Part shown: in pieces, positions 1-10,899 of the stretch
Numbering within the stretch: the first letter of the stretch is position 1
How the letters are laid out: the number at the start of each line of letters is the position of its first letter
NCBI RefSeq assembly: GCF_037392515.1
Contig: NC_090291.1
Coordinates: 832,501-896,500 of the forward strand
Reading direction: 5' to 3'
Source of the DNA: Haliotis asinina
Lineage: Eukaryota > Mollusca > Gastropoda > Lepetellida > Haliotidae
Length of the DNA stretch: 64,000 nucleotides
The notes under the pieces: generated by a model
Databases searched by the model: none
What the model was told of the DNA's origin: nothing
What the model saw: the letters and a program-made list of their open reading frames with translations, nothing else
Program-made: the position numbers and the translations under genes

Positions 1-35
1 GTGGTTATATCAAGCGGTATATAAGAAGTAACAAG

Positions 36-679
36 TAACAAATGGGAAGGTCAGGATGCAATAGCGGGGTTTTGTTGCCAACAAACAAGGTGAAAATAAC
101 AGGGTGCTTAAAATCGACATGATTAATGTTTACAGAGTATGATAATAATAGCGACACTGAATATCTAAAGGAAACTAATGTTCAGTTCGATTTGTAACTC
201 GTTTTCCTTGTTTACCATAAGCCCATCGGGAAGATATGGTCAGAAAAGAATCCTAGTTTCGACAGGCACGATTACTTCTATTACCTCCCTTGGTTCTATC
301 TGTAACTGCCCCGGAACCGTCAGTTGCATGCATCTTTATATATTTGAATAGTTTGCATTCTTCAATGTTTTAATCGTGCAAATATCTGGATCAGGTCTCT
401 CGGGACAGTATGTCGGATTTTGTACTTCGTTGTGTTTCGACTGTGTGTGAAAAGTCATGTGACAAATAGCTGCATACAATATGTGTTCAGCTAAAAGAAT
501 CTCTAATGCACGCAGTTATTGCACGACGACATGCATCGCGACCACTGAAGTGTGGATGATTGCTGAAGTGTGGATGATTGCTGAAGGCCAAATCTGCACT
601 AGATCTTCACGGGGCACTTTATGGTTGCTCTGCATCTGTCTCGTCTGTGGCGTCTGAATACCGAACTCAGTCGTGACAT
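36..679 (+). repeat. Left arm of a long inverted repeat
   Basis: This stretch reappears as its reverse complement at 5627-6162. Matching landmarks, in order, are AAGGTCAGGATGCAA, GCCAACAAACAAGG, AAATCGACATGATTAATG, CCATCGGG followed by GATATGGTCAGAAAAG, GTCTCTCGGGACAG, GTGTGGATGATTGC and CGAACTCAGTCGTGACAT. The left arm is about 110 bases longer, because it has extra sequence around 285-390 and a direct duplication of an 18-19 base word at about 545-585. The outer end is set at the shared word TAACAAAT. The arm carries no ORF. It could be one terminus of a large non-autonomous DNA transposon or foldback element, or half of an inverted duplication. Confidence 0.85.
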
Positions 680-1023
680 GGAATCCCCAGTCCAGTTCCT
701 AAACGCTGTTGTCACCTCGTCGAGCTTGAATAAACACGTTTATTGTTTAATAAACAATGACCAGTGAAGTTATGTGTTTCATGCATTAAATAGAACGATT
801 TATACGATATTTATACGATTCATAGTTCTGCATTTGTTAGAATTTTTATTTTGTTAAAAACATTATTATGCTAATTGAGTCTTTCTCTCAATGTCTCAGT
901 TGTCTCCGTGTTTGGACTGTGCCATTACCAGTAGGTAATACGCTTGGGTGAGGCGAAGCGGTGGACCGTGAACCTTGTTTTGATAACCTGTGGGGGACAT
1001 GGGACTGACACCAGTAGAACATT

Positions 1024-1145
1024 ACACACACGCACGCACGCACGCACGCACGCAAGCAACACACACGCAACACACACACGCACGCACGCAACACACACAC
1101 ACACGCAACATTACACACACACGCAACACACACACGCAACATCCA
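1024..1145 (+). repeat. (AC)n/(ACGC)n microsatellite
   Basis: Compound run of ACAC and ACGC units with interruptions. It produces several spurious Thr/His-rich or Cys/Val-rich reading frames on both strands. Confidence 0.97.
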
Positions 1146-2970
1146 TGCATGCATACATACATATTTGTATGATACTTATCCCTCTGATTAGTTGAAATTT
1201 CATTCACAGGAGAGAATTGTGTGCTACTGTGTCATAATGAGTAGTTTTATTGGCGGTGTTTTATTTACACCGTGTGATCTTCAAGGCTGTGTACGTAATC
1301 TTTAAGGTAACTACATTAGAAGTTCCCCGCGTACCCAGCTGACCTTTGCGGTAATTTAAGATTTACCCAACATGAAATTGTTGAATGTTTCATTTCACCA
1401 ATGGTAATGTAAAGATGATCCGTTGCCTCGAAATCAATCGCATGTTACACCATGCAGTTAGCGAATATTAACGAGCGAAGCCGATGGCAATGCAAGGGGG
1501 GTAATTCGACTTGTTTTCCGTCGTCTGCTAGCGATCAGAGTCGGCGAAACAGTTCTCCAGTCATCTTGGAAAAGAGATTCGAGACAAGTGGATGAAAGGT
1601 TTGCCGGTAGTTTAATGATTGCACGACCGTTAGTCCTCTTCTCGAGGAACGTTGTATGACTGACTGTGTGTGTCCGCTCTGGGTGCTAAAGGTCGCTAAC
1701 AGGTCACAGCACGCTCTTTGAGGTCCCCGACTGGCGGATTCGACGACGAAATCAATGGGACTAAGTCCAACGCTTAACTGGATTAATGAAAACTTTGAAA
1801 ACAGAATACAGCCGACTGCACTCCAGGTAGAAGTGATAATTTTTACCGTTGGTCGAGGAGGAGCTGAAATTCTTGTTTGACATTGCATATGTTGCAAACT
1901 TGAATACGCTAGAAAACAATATGAAGAAATTAGCAGATAATCCCATGAGATTACCTCACACAATACAGACTGAATTATGATTAGACATTACCCCTAGGTA
2001 TGCACTGGCTCAAGTCAGTTCGTTATTCTTATAAACTACCTTGGTTTTCATACTGTAAACATATTTACAAATACAAATTCAAGGTGACAGACAAGGAAAA
2101 GAAAACAAATAAACATTTTGTTGTGATAAGAGATGATGGGTGATATATTTGGATACATTTACTAGATCTCGAAATGGTTTGGTAGAAAATAGTTTCGTAA
2201 ACTCTATTTTATTTGGTTAGATGTGTGAGTGAATATTGTTCCCTCGAAATGTCTACAGATTTGCAATGAAAAGCATGATAATATTCATCATTCATTTTAG
2301 AAGTGCTTTGCTGATACGGTCTTTCGTCCCTTGGAATATTCTATCTCAATAGATAAACCATGGCTACATGTTCTAAATCTCAATGATAGTAAAGAAATAA
2401 GATCTGGAAGGAGGAGACATGCATCAGAATGGCTTCAGGCGTTGGTAGGTAGGAGCGTGTTTGCCAGCATAACTGGAAACCCGGAAACCCAAAGAAAACG
2501 TTTGGAACATCTATGAAACACTGAAGTATATCACGGGAAATTATTAAAGTTTGATCATTACTACGGTGCGATTGTGACATTCATCACATCAATCTCATAA
2601 CTTACATTTATTGACAGATACATATTTTGCAGGCCCCAAATGGTGGTGGACCTTTGATGGTCACTAAGATATTGAGAAGCTGATGTTCGTTGAAGTGTCT
2701 TTATATGCTTACAGTATTGTTGTCATACAATGAACAGGCTAATGTAAATGTGTTTCATCCTCAATGACAAAACTTATTATTTCTTGTACAGTATTCACAA
2801 AACGCCTTCCTGTCGGAGAGTTATCCGACCTTCCTGTTTCAATCCTTAAATTATGGTTTCGGCATGGACAGATATCATTTCTGCCGTATGGGCATAATGA
2901 AAATGAACTTCTTAATGAGTTCGATGATAGTTGTTTCATCGGCTAACGATGATGATTTCAAGGAGGGAAG

Positions 2971-2972
<2 letters not shown>

Positions 2973-3057
<85 letters not shown>
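2973..3057 (+). repeat. (TC)n microsatellite
   Basis: Uninterrupted TC run of about 42 units. It generates the Ser/Leu and Arg/Glu dipeptide reading frames seen here, which I do not regard as genes. Confidence 0.99.
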
Positions 3058-3058
<1 letters not shown>

Positions 3059-3270
3059 GCCATAGCCACAAAGGATGATCAAACACCCTCTCTCAGGCGT
3101 TACTCTGAGTTTAATTTTTATACTAAATATTTTGGAAATGTTTTTCACATGAAAATGAATGCCAGTGAATATCAGTTGCAAAGCTTTTGCCCATGTGAAA
3201 CAGCAATTGTTACCTGTTGATATCATGATGGCGTATAAGCGAAATGGACGCCTATACACTTATATAAGTG

Positions 3271-3370
3271 GAAGACGCGGTGGCTGAGCGGGCTAGGTGT
3301 GCTGGCGATTAGGTGCCTGACTCGGAGAGTGTGTGTTCGAATCCCACATAGGACTTAACCCAACAAAAAT
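3271..3370 (+). mobile_element. tRNA-derived SINE head (tRNA-Leu/Ser-like)
   Basis: Contains a good RNA polymerase III A box (TGGCTGAGCGGG at 3281) and B box (TGTTCGAATCCC, about 3334-3345) at the spacing of a long-variable-arm tRNA. The ends that should form the acceptor stem (GACGCGG against ACATAGG) do not pair, so this is a tRNA-derived SINE head and not a working tRNA gene. The sequence that follows (TTAACCCAACAAAAAT) would be the tRNA-unrelated body. Confidence 0.75.
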
Positions 3371-3837
3371 ACTAGGATCTGTACTTTACTAAGAAAGTGT
3401 AATCCCAAATATAATATATGTTACATCTGACCACTTTCTAAATGGCATTATGTCATCATAGATTTTCACATATTTAACCTACACCTCACTGGTTAAACAC
3501 AACTTGTCAGTAGACACATGGTCGTGTAATAGCTTTCACAGCTATAGGCTAATTTCATTCATCATTCCGAAATGTGGGTTCTTCAAAAGTGAACCAAGAG
3601 CATTTTTCGCCCCCTGTACATGCGCATGTTTCGCATGTAGGTTCTCATAGATGCGTATGTAAAGTAACATTTAAAGGGCACTAAGTAATGTGGACATTTT
3701 ATGTTTCAAAATGACATAAAATGTTTTGAAACGCAGCATATGCTTTTTCACGACTTTATGGTCGCGATTTGGTTTGATGCATAATCATGCAACGTGGTTG
3801 TGCTTTAAAGTTAATAGAATGACATTGATATATACTT

Positions 3838-4090
3838 TGTTATATGCTACATGGTTGTATTGTATAGTTGTGATATATGGCTCTGTTGTATAGGTATTAT
3901 ATATGGCTTTGATTTATAAGTGTGTTATTACGGTTGTGTTATGTGGATGTGATATAGGTTGTGTATTATGCTTGTGTATTATGGTTGTGTTATGTGGTTG
4001 TGATAAAGGTTGTGTATTATACGCATAGTTGTGGTGAAGTTTGAGTTGTATGGTTTTGTTCTATGGTTAAGAGACATTGTTGTGGTGCAG
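3838..4090 (+). repeat. Degenerate TATGGTTGTG repeat
   Basis: Roughly 25 imperfect copies of a 10-14 base word (TATGGTTGTGTTATG, TGATATAGGTTGTG and similar). The array is old and eroded. Confidence 0.7.
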
Positions 4091-5626
4091 TTTGTGTTCT
4101 GTGGCAACGATCGATACGGGTATTGTGTTTGCATCTGTGGTTTAATAATGAAATGGATGGTTGTGGGTCATTATTTCAAGCTTCCGTTATGCAGTTGTTT
4201 TTCTTGTGTTTTGGTAATTGGGAGGTTACGTAGCTGTGGCACTTCTCTCTCCGGCCTATGAGATTTATAACTGATCTAGATGAAATTTCCCGCTTCGGAC
4301 TATGGTCGTTTTGTATGTCCCTGAGAGATACTAGTGTGCAGTAATTAAGCCATGACTGATAAGGTGTCAGGTCATTAACACGATATATGACCGACCGTGA
4401 TTGGCAGATCCATATCATTATATTTCTATTCACACTTCGTTAATTGAAATTGATTACTTGTACCTCTTTTGCACGTGGCCTGTATTCAGTTTACTTCTGT
4501 GACCTATGAAATCAGTCATGTGTGACAGAGATAAGTGCCATATAAGGAAGTTACCATGAGGACGTGTTGTATGCATGTGTATTAACATTTATTGTGGAAT
4601 TTTGAATGGGCTCGAATGAATGAAACATAGAGTCAAATTAAAAAAACCCAATACTTCGTCCATCTCACATAAAGTGTTGAAAGTCTGTGTTGGAATGTTC
4701 GTCATACGTTTAGGCACATGACCCACACTCTGGGATTGTGAAGACTAGCTTAAACAAATTAGTTTTCATTTTTAATAAATATTGACTGATATCATAACAC
4801 CAAAGAAATGAGTCTGATTTTGACATAGTTACTTTATGATATAGTCATATATTACTAATTTGTATGCCAGGACTTGACTGCTTTTAAGTCTTACCTATTA
4901 CGGTTATTGTATTATTGTCTGAGGTTTTAGTAAGTCAAGCAAGTTTAGTTTGGGCCTCACAATGGGCTCCTGCTATTTACACAAATGTGTGGGGGTATGT
5001 GTGGTTGAAGAAGTCTTAGGTTACACCGAAAGCCAGAGCTCGTTTTCTCACAAGGTCCTTGCTCGTGGAATATTCTACTGGTATCCGTCCCATGAAAGGG
5101 TAACCTCCCACAACACCCACGTCCCATCTCCCCTACAGGTTATCAAAACAAAGTTCACGGTTCACAGCTTCGCCACTCCCAAGCGTATTCCCAGTTTTAG
5201 TATAACGGGAGAGCCCAAACACGGAAACAGAGATTGAGAGAAAGACTAATATGGCATAATAATATTTTTAAGAAAATAAAAATGCTAACAAATGCAAATC
5301 TATTAATCGTATAAATATTTTGATCGATATTTTCTGTCAAATGCAGTACTGAATTGTGCAAAAGGTGTTTTTCTAAATGCATGAACTTCATAACTTCATT
5401 TTTCACAGTTAAACATTGCCATGTAAGATTATCTTACGTCACACATAAATGTCGCTTTCTGATTGGATGAGCGTTTTTGTATTATTTTCAATGTAGCCTG
5501 CGTTACAAGACACCCCGTTGCCAATGGCAAGTCATTCGGTACTTCGTGGTTGTACTTCTTTATCTCGAATAACATTGACTCAAGTGTGATGTAGGGATAT
5601 TACCGATGTTTTGTGAATTCAAGTCG
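4091..5626. other. No recognisable feature
   Basis: AT-rich DNA inside the inverted-repeat interval. Short reading frames exist, for example 4950-5237 on +, but they show no recognisable domain and no supporting splice pattern. Confidence 0.6.
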
Positions 5627-6162
5627 ATGTCACGACTGAGTTCGGTCTTCAGGCGCCACAGATGAGACAGATGAAGAGCAACCCCAAAGTGCCCCTCGAT
5701 GATCTTGTGTAGATTTGGCCTTCAGCAATCATCCACACTTCAGTGGTCACGATGCATGTCGTGTACTAAATACCAATACAATTTGAGAACACATGATTTC
5801 CTCGTTCGTTTTCGTTAAAACATTTTATATATGAATTTTCACACACGATCGAAACGCAACGAAGTACAAAATTCGACATGCTGTCCCGAGAGACATAAAA
5901 GATTGATGACAAACTAATCGTGCCTGTTGAAACTAGGATACTTTTCTGACCATATCTACCCGATGGACTTATGGTAAACTAGGAAAATGAGTTTTAAAAC
6001 GAAATAAACATTAAAGTCCTCTAGATATTCACCGACGCTGTTGTGACCATACGATGTAAACATTAATCATGTCGATTTTTAGCGCCCTGTCATTTCCCCC
6101 TTGTTTGTTGGCAATAAACCTCCCGCTGTTGCATCCTGACCTTCTCACCTATTGATTTGTTA
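5627..6162 (-). repeat. Right arm of the long inverted repeat
   Basis: Reverse complement of the left arm at 36-679, with scattered substitutions and small gaps. The match begins abruptly at ATGTCACGACTGAG and ends at ATTTGTTA. About 4.9 kb lies between the arms. That interval holds microsatellites and a tRNA-derived SINE but no credible transposase. Confidence 0.85.
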
Positions 6163-6800
6163 AAAAAACATGGTTTTCAGGAAAGTTCGAGCCTGAAAAT
6201 ACTCCTACATAGTAGGACTAAGTACACACGTTGAATGCTCCGTTCGTTTAGAAATTGCGAGGATTGCAACGATGGAATGTGATGTTTTTGAGGCTCACAG
6301 CAGACGATTTCAAGAGTGACAAAGGAACTCATTCACACTTATTCTGGATTGTGCCTAATTGTTTTGTGTTGTGTGGGTACGTGTGAAGATCCATTGCGAT
6401 GACAAGTGGTTGTGGAGATTGTTGTTTTACTCGGGATAGTTTAGACCTGTTTCCGAAGTTTGGCCACCACTGGTTCCAGCAATTATCTGTACCACAGATG
6501 TTATTGTTTTATTATACACGTCATCGTAATGACTTTGAATGTTTCTCAGCGACACTCCAATGTGCCATTTATGCTAAGTTTGAAGCAACATATGGAGTCC
6601 TTTGTGTACAAATGTCACGGCCTGTACTTTTCCAATTTCGAAGTCGAGATGTAACAGTTTATATACATATTGTTTCTATGGCAATAATTTAATGTAAAAT
6701 GTTATTAAAAGTATGTATGTCACTAGTTTATATACCTCGGTATAGTCACACTATCTGTTGATGTTGGCAGTACCATAAATCAGTTAGAAATATCACCGAC
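6163..6800. other. No recognisable feature
   Basis: Non-repetitive sequence. A 97-codon frame at 6399-6692 on + has no recognisable motif and could be chance. Confidence 0.5.
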
Positions 6801-6881
6801 TATGTATGTATGTATGTGTGTGCGTGCGTGCGTGCGTGCGTGTGTGCATGTATGTATGTATGCTTGTATGCATGCGTGCGT
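6801..6881 (+). repeat. (TATG)n/(TGCG)n microsatellite
   Basis: Compound tetranucleotide run: TATG units, then TGCG, then TATG again. Confidence 0.95.
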
Positions 6882-6950
6882 CTCTTTACATACGTGGCAT
6901 ACTTGAGAGGATATTCTGACTAGGTATACAATGTAGTGTTACTCGTAAAC

Positions 6951-7026
6951 ACACTCAGACATACGCAGACATACTCAGACACACTCAGACACACTCAGAC
7001 AAACTCAGACACTCAGACACACTCAG
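6951..7026 (+). repeat. 10-bp minisatellite (ACACTCAGAC)
   Basis: About 7.5 head-to-tail copies of ACACTCAGAC with variants such as ATACGCAGAC and AAACTCAGAC. Confidence 0.95.
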
Positions 7027-7960
7027 GGAGGTTCGGGGTACATCGCTCTCCTTCTGAAAGAGCAAACAAACGTGTACATTATATCCTGTTGTGTGACCTC
7101 GGTGTATTTTCAGACATCGATTTACATGAGTCATTGCCAGGCACCACCTATTCGATTGTTATATCGTCATTAATAATTTACACCTTACGTGGCACTGCAG
7201 ACATTTTGTTGCAGACGCATTAACCTTGCAAACGCACTACGATATGATCTGCATACTGAGCTGTTTAGGCCCAGCTCGCCCATGGTAGTGCTGCAGTGCA
7301 CTAAGTGTTAGTGATGTTATAGCCTTGGCCTAGTTTGGAATATCTGCATGTCGAGGACCTATTGGCATACGCTTTTGCAGGCCTAGTTGTATCTGTCTCT
7401 ATGTAGTGAAACTGGGACGATACTCGCGTTGGGGTGTATTTGCGTGTCTGCATGTACAATTGTGATTTTTTCATGTCAGTTTACCTGTAATGTTAGGGAG
7501 TAACTCGAATAACTCCTGGCATGCTGCGTTACTGAATTGAGGCCATGGCTGCGTTTTGAATGTTGTATAATTTGCTGCATGTGCAGTGTTACTGTTGTCA
7601 CTCTGACCTACTAGTGTCCGCGTAAAGGTATTGTTGCCCTCGCTTTTGACATACATGTATTTGTGGATGGCTTTATGTAGTGTTGTCGCGATCCGTACTT
7701 GACATGACCATTGAGGGTTAATCTTCATGTAAATGCAGTGTGTGGTTTGTCTTGATGCAAACAACTGGGGATTTTGTATGCCAGTGATGGGCCAGTTCCG
7801 TGTCTGTATACATGACCATATTCTGGTAGGACTGGCAGTTCAGTCGTTGCTTGCTCCGCAGACAATAATAAGGTCATAGTCGTCTTTTTCACCTTAGTGC
7901 AATGGCACCAAAATATGTATAAAAATATACGTCTTTTCCTAATGAATGGTTGATCTTTTA
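7027..7960. other. Probable upstream intron/5' region of the dehydratase gene
   Basis: No coding exon is recognised. The stretch ends in a good 3' splice site (TTGATCTTTTACAG, ending at 7963), so at least the last part is probably an intron in the 5' UTR of the gene at 7989. The upstream untranslated exon and the promoter were not located. Confidence 0.45.
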
Positions 7961-7988
7961 CAGAAAGAAGCAACAAGGCACTACAAAG

Positions 7989-9002
7989 ATGAACAATATC
8001 ATCCATCACTCCGACAATGGGAATGGCTCTGTCAATGGTTATTCCAACGGATCTCCAACAATAAGCCGAGGTCATGTTCTGATTACTGGGGGCGCCGGGT
8101 ATGTAGGTACAAGTATTATACCTATACTCCTGGAAGGAGGCTACGAGGTCACCGTGTTCGACTGTTTCAAATGGGGCATTTCATCATTATTACCTTTTGC
8201 GGAACATCCACGTCTCACTATCGTGAATGGCGACATCATGAACAAAGATCAACTCAGGGAGGTTATCAAAGAGAAAACAGCAGTTATCCATCTAGCGGCT
8301 ATTGTTGGTTATCCCGCATGCGACAAGGAGCCTGAGCTTGCGGATCAAGTGAACATTGGTGGTACACAGAACGTCGTGGATGTCATGTCACCTGGACAAG
8401 CGCTTGTCTATGCTAGCACAGGCTCATGTTACGGTGCAGTCGATGGTGTCTGCACCGAAGACACCAAAATCAGTCCTCTGTCTAAATATGGCAGTTCTAA
8501 GGCCGGTGGAGAGCAAGTGACTCTCAAGGCCGGGGGTGTGGCGCTGAGGCTGGCAACCGTCTTCGGAATATCACCTCGACTCAGACTGGACCTCCTTATC
8601 AATGATCTTACATACAAGGCGCTAACAATCAAACATTTTGATCTCTATGAATCCCATTTCCGAAGAACATTTCTTCACGTCAAGGATGCCGCCCGAGCGT
8701 TTGTATTTGCACTGGAAAACTACAAGGTCATGAAAGGAAAAGCATACAACGTCGGCGATGAGCGCATGAACCTGACGAAGCTGCAAGTGGCTCAAATCAT
8801 CCAGGAGCAAGTGCCTACATGTAAGATCACCGAATCCAACTCCGGAGAAGACAAGGACAAGAGAGACTATGAAGTGTCATACGAGCGTATACGGAAGCTA
8901 GGCTATAGATCGACAATAACTGTTCAAGAAGGTGTGAAGCATCTACTGAAGGTACTTCCTTGTGTACATGTCGGCGAGGTTGCCCGATTTAAAAATGTGT
9001 AA
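7989..9002 (+). CDS. Extended SDR-family NAD-dependent epimerase/dehydratase
   Basis: Predicted 337-residue cytosolic enzyme of the extended short-chain dehydrogenase/reductase family, the group that includes UDP-sugar 4-epimerases and nucleotide-sugar dehydratases. It binds NAD(P) and acts on a sugar or nucleotide-sugar; the substrate cannot be read from the sequence. Visible features are the Rossmann glycine motif TGGAGYVG (Gly34, Gly37, Gly40), an acidic residue after beta-2 (Asp58) that usually binds the cofactor ribose, HLAA at 101-104, the catalytic Ser/Thr in YASTGSCYG (141-149), and Tyr167/Lys171 in YGSSK. The first 27 residues are Asn/Gly/Ser-rich and lie ahead of the core. The ATG at 7989 is chosen because the upstream part of the frame crosses a 3' splice site ending at 7963. 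The whole coding region is one exon, unlike the other genes here. A polyadenylation signal follows at about 9313. Confidence 0.9.
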   Translation: MNNIIHHSDNGNGSVNGYSNGSPTISRGHVLITGGAGYVGTSIIPILLEGGYEVTVFDCFKWGISSLLPFAEHPRLTIVNGDIMNKDQLREVIKEKTAVIHLAAIVGYPACDKEPELADQVNIGGTQNVVDVMSPGQALVYASTGSCYGAVDGVCTEDTKISPLSKYGSSKAGGEQVTLKAGGVALRLATVFGISPRLRLDLLINDLTYKALTIKHFDLYESHFRRTFLHVKDAARAFVFALENYKVMKGKAYNVGDERMNLTKLQVAQIIQEQVPTCKITESNSGEDKDKRDYEVSYERIRKLGYRSTITVQEGVKHLLKVLPCVHVGEVARFKNV

Positions 9003-9312
9003 TTTATCATGATAGATTTCACACACGTCACAAGGATAGCGCGGGGACAATTTCAACAATTATTAATCATTGAATCACATTCATGTGGACTGAGGGACGG
9101 TGCCAGCAAGTGCTTTCCGTAACAATCAAGAACGTATGACTTTGTTGTTCCTGAAACCGCGTTTCCTGAACATTCATGTTGGTGACGTCATTAGTCATTA
9201 CGTTGATCCTGATGTGTCTTGCTAGGGACAGTTTACTGGAAACCTTCCCCATGAACTTCTCTTCTGGGAAGTGGCATTGTCTACCTGTGTTTGGAACTAA
9301 ATCTAAATATCA

Positions 9313-9323
9313 AATAAAATAAA
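9313..9323 (+). promoter_or_regulatory. Polyadenylation signals
   Basis: Two overlapping AATAAA hexamers about 310 bases after the stop of the dehydratase gene, in AT-rich sequence. They are the likely 3' end signal for that transcript. Confidence 0.6.
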
Positions 9324-10339
9324 TATTAAAATTGTTTTAAATTTAAACGTCATTATAATCATATTGCAGCACTTCCCAATCAGTATAACCTATTTGTTCA
9401 TATGTATTGGCATTATTTATTCATCGACATTCATTTACTTCACATCTTGAAAGAATATTCCCTGTGTTGCCTTAGTGTTGCTACGTCAGAACGACTTTAA
9501 GGGCATGTATTTGCTATGTGTTGTTGTTAGAACTAAGTGTCAAAAATCCGAGTATGACATTCCAAAATGTCAGTCATCTATGTCATGTATATATGAATTG
9601 CCTCACGTGGCAGCAAAGCACAATATATGTTCCACGATATTCCCAAAAGGATTAATAGTAAATTAGACAGATCCTTGAAGGTCCCCAAACTTGATAACTA
9701 TGTGGTTACAGGTTCTGGTTCCGTCATTTATTTTTGCACAAAGGATGAAACCGGAATAGGATGGTTGTAACTATTCCTTCTTCATGGTAAACTGGAGAAT
9801 GACAACAACTGAGACAGGGTTCCACACGAACCTGTTGAATAAACTCCGCTTCTCACCCTTTACCTGAAAGAATTGGTTTTGTTTGTGTAACTATGAGTTT
9901 GTAGCTAAGGTAAAAGCAAACAAGATGATTACTCGCGTCAGACATTCCCTCACACGGAAATGTGACATGGTTTACAGTTCTGTAAGCCTCATGTGCCGCA
10001 GCCTACAATTCCTTTAGACATGCAGCAGTCTAAGGTTCTTTTAGGGTGAAATACATCTATACTTTGAAATAGTGATAGAGTGATAGATAAAAACGGGGGC
10101 ATTTTACGCATGTCAGCTTCTGTAATATAAGGAAGATGGCATTAGGGAACATTCCTACTCAAAGGTGATATATTCCGATATGTTCCGATATATTCCGAAT
10201 CGTCGTGTTCCTCATAAAGCTTGATAAAGATGTTTTTCTTTTATGAAGACCTTTTTCTGGTGTGCAGCTTATATGAACGTCAAGTGTTCCATCTTCGGGG
10301 ATTTATCACATGTACCATCTACAGTAATCACAGTAGCAT
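9324..10339. other. No recognisable feature
   Basis: AT-rich intergenic DNA. Only short frames are present and none is convincing. Confidence 0.6.
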
Positions 10340-10820
10340 GTCATGTATACCATCAACTGAAAAGATATTTACCATGTATACCATCTACAGAAAAAAATGT
10401 TTTCCATGCATACCATCTACTGGATAGATGTTTTCCATGCATACTATCTACTAGATAGATGTTTTCATGTATACCATCTACTAGATAGATGTTTCCATGT
10501 ATACCATCTACTAGATAGATGTTTTCCATGTATACCATCTACTGGATAGATGTTTCCATGTATACCATCTACTAGATAGATGTTTCCATGTATACCATCT
10601 ACTGGATAGATGTTTCCATGTATACCATCTACTGGATAGATGTTTCCATGTATACCATCTACTGGATAGATGTTTCCATGTATACCATCTACTGGATAGA
10701 TGTTTCCATGTATACCATCTACTAGATAGATGTTTCCATGCATACCATCTACTAGATAGATGTTTCCATGTATACCATCTACTAGATAGATGTTTTCCAT
10801 GCACACCATCTACTGGATTT
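10340..10820 (+). repeat. 30-bp minisatellite (array 1 of 3)
   Basis: About 15 copies of a 30-base unit containing TATACCATCTACT followed by GGATAGATGTTTCCATG. Some units are 31 bases because TTT becomes TTTT. All three minus frames stay open through it, giving repetitive conceptual peptides that I do not consider genes. The core TACCATCTAC is shared with the two arrays that follow. Confidence 0.95.
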
Positions 10821-10899
10821 TGTTATGTATGTGTCTGTCTACGTAACATGTAGCACTTACAGCAATTGTCATCAAATGAACTCTGGTCATATTCAGTAG

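Noticed and set aside
888..1207. Cys/Val-rich and Thr/His-rich frames on both strands
   Set aside because: Generated entirely by the AC/ACGC microsatellite.
3271..3370. Functional tRNA gene
   Set aside because: A and B boxes are good but the acceptor-stem halves do not pair. Better explained as a SINE head.
4950..5237. 95-codon + strand frame
   Set aside because: Starts at TTG, has no recognised domain, and lies in the interior of the inverted-repeat interval.
10353..10809. Minus-strand open frames of 61-114 codons in the 30-bp array
   Set aside because: Unit length is a multiple of three and lacks stops in several frames at once. All peptides are simple repeats.
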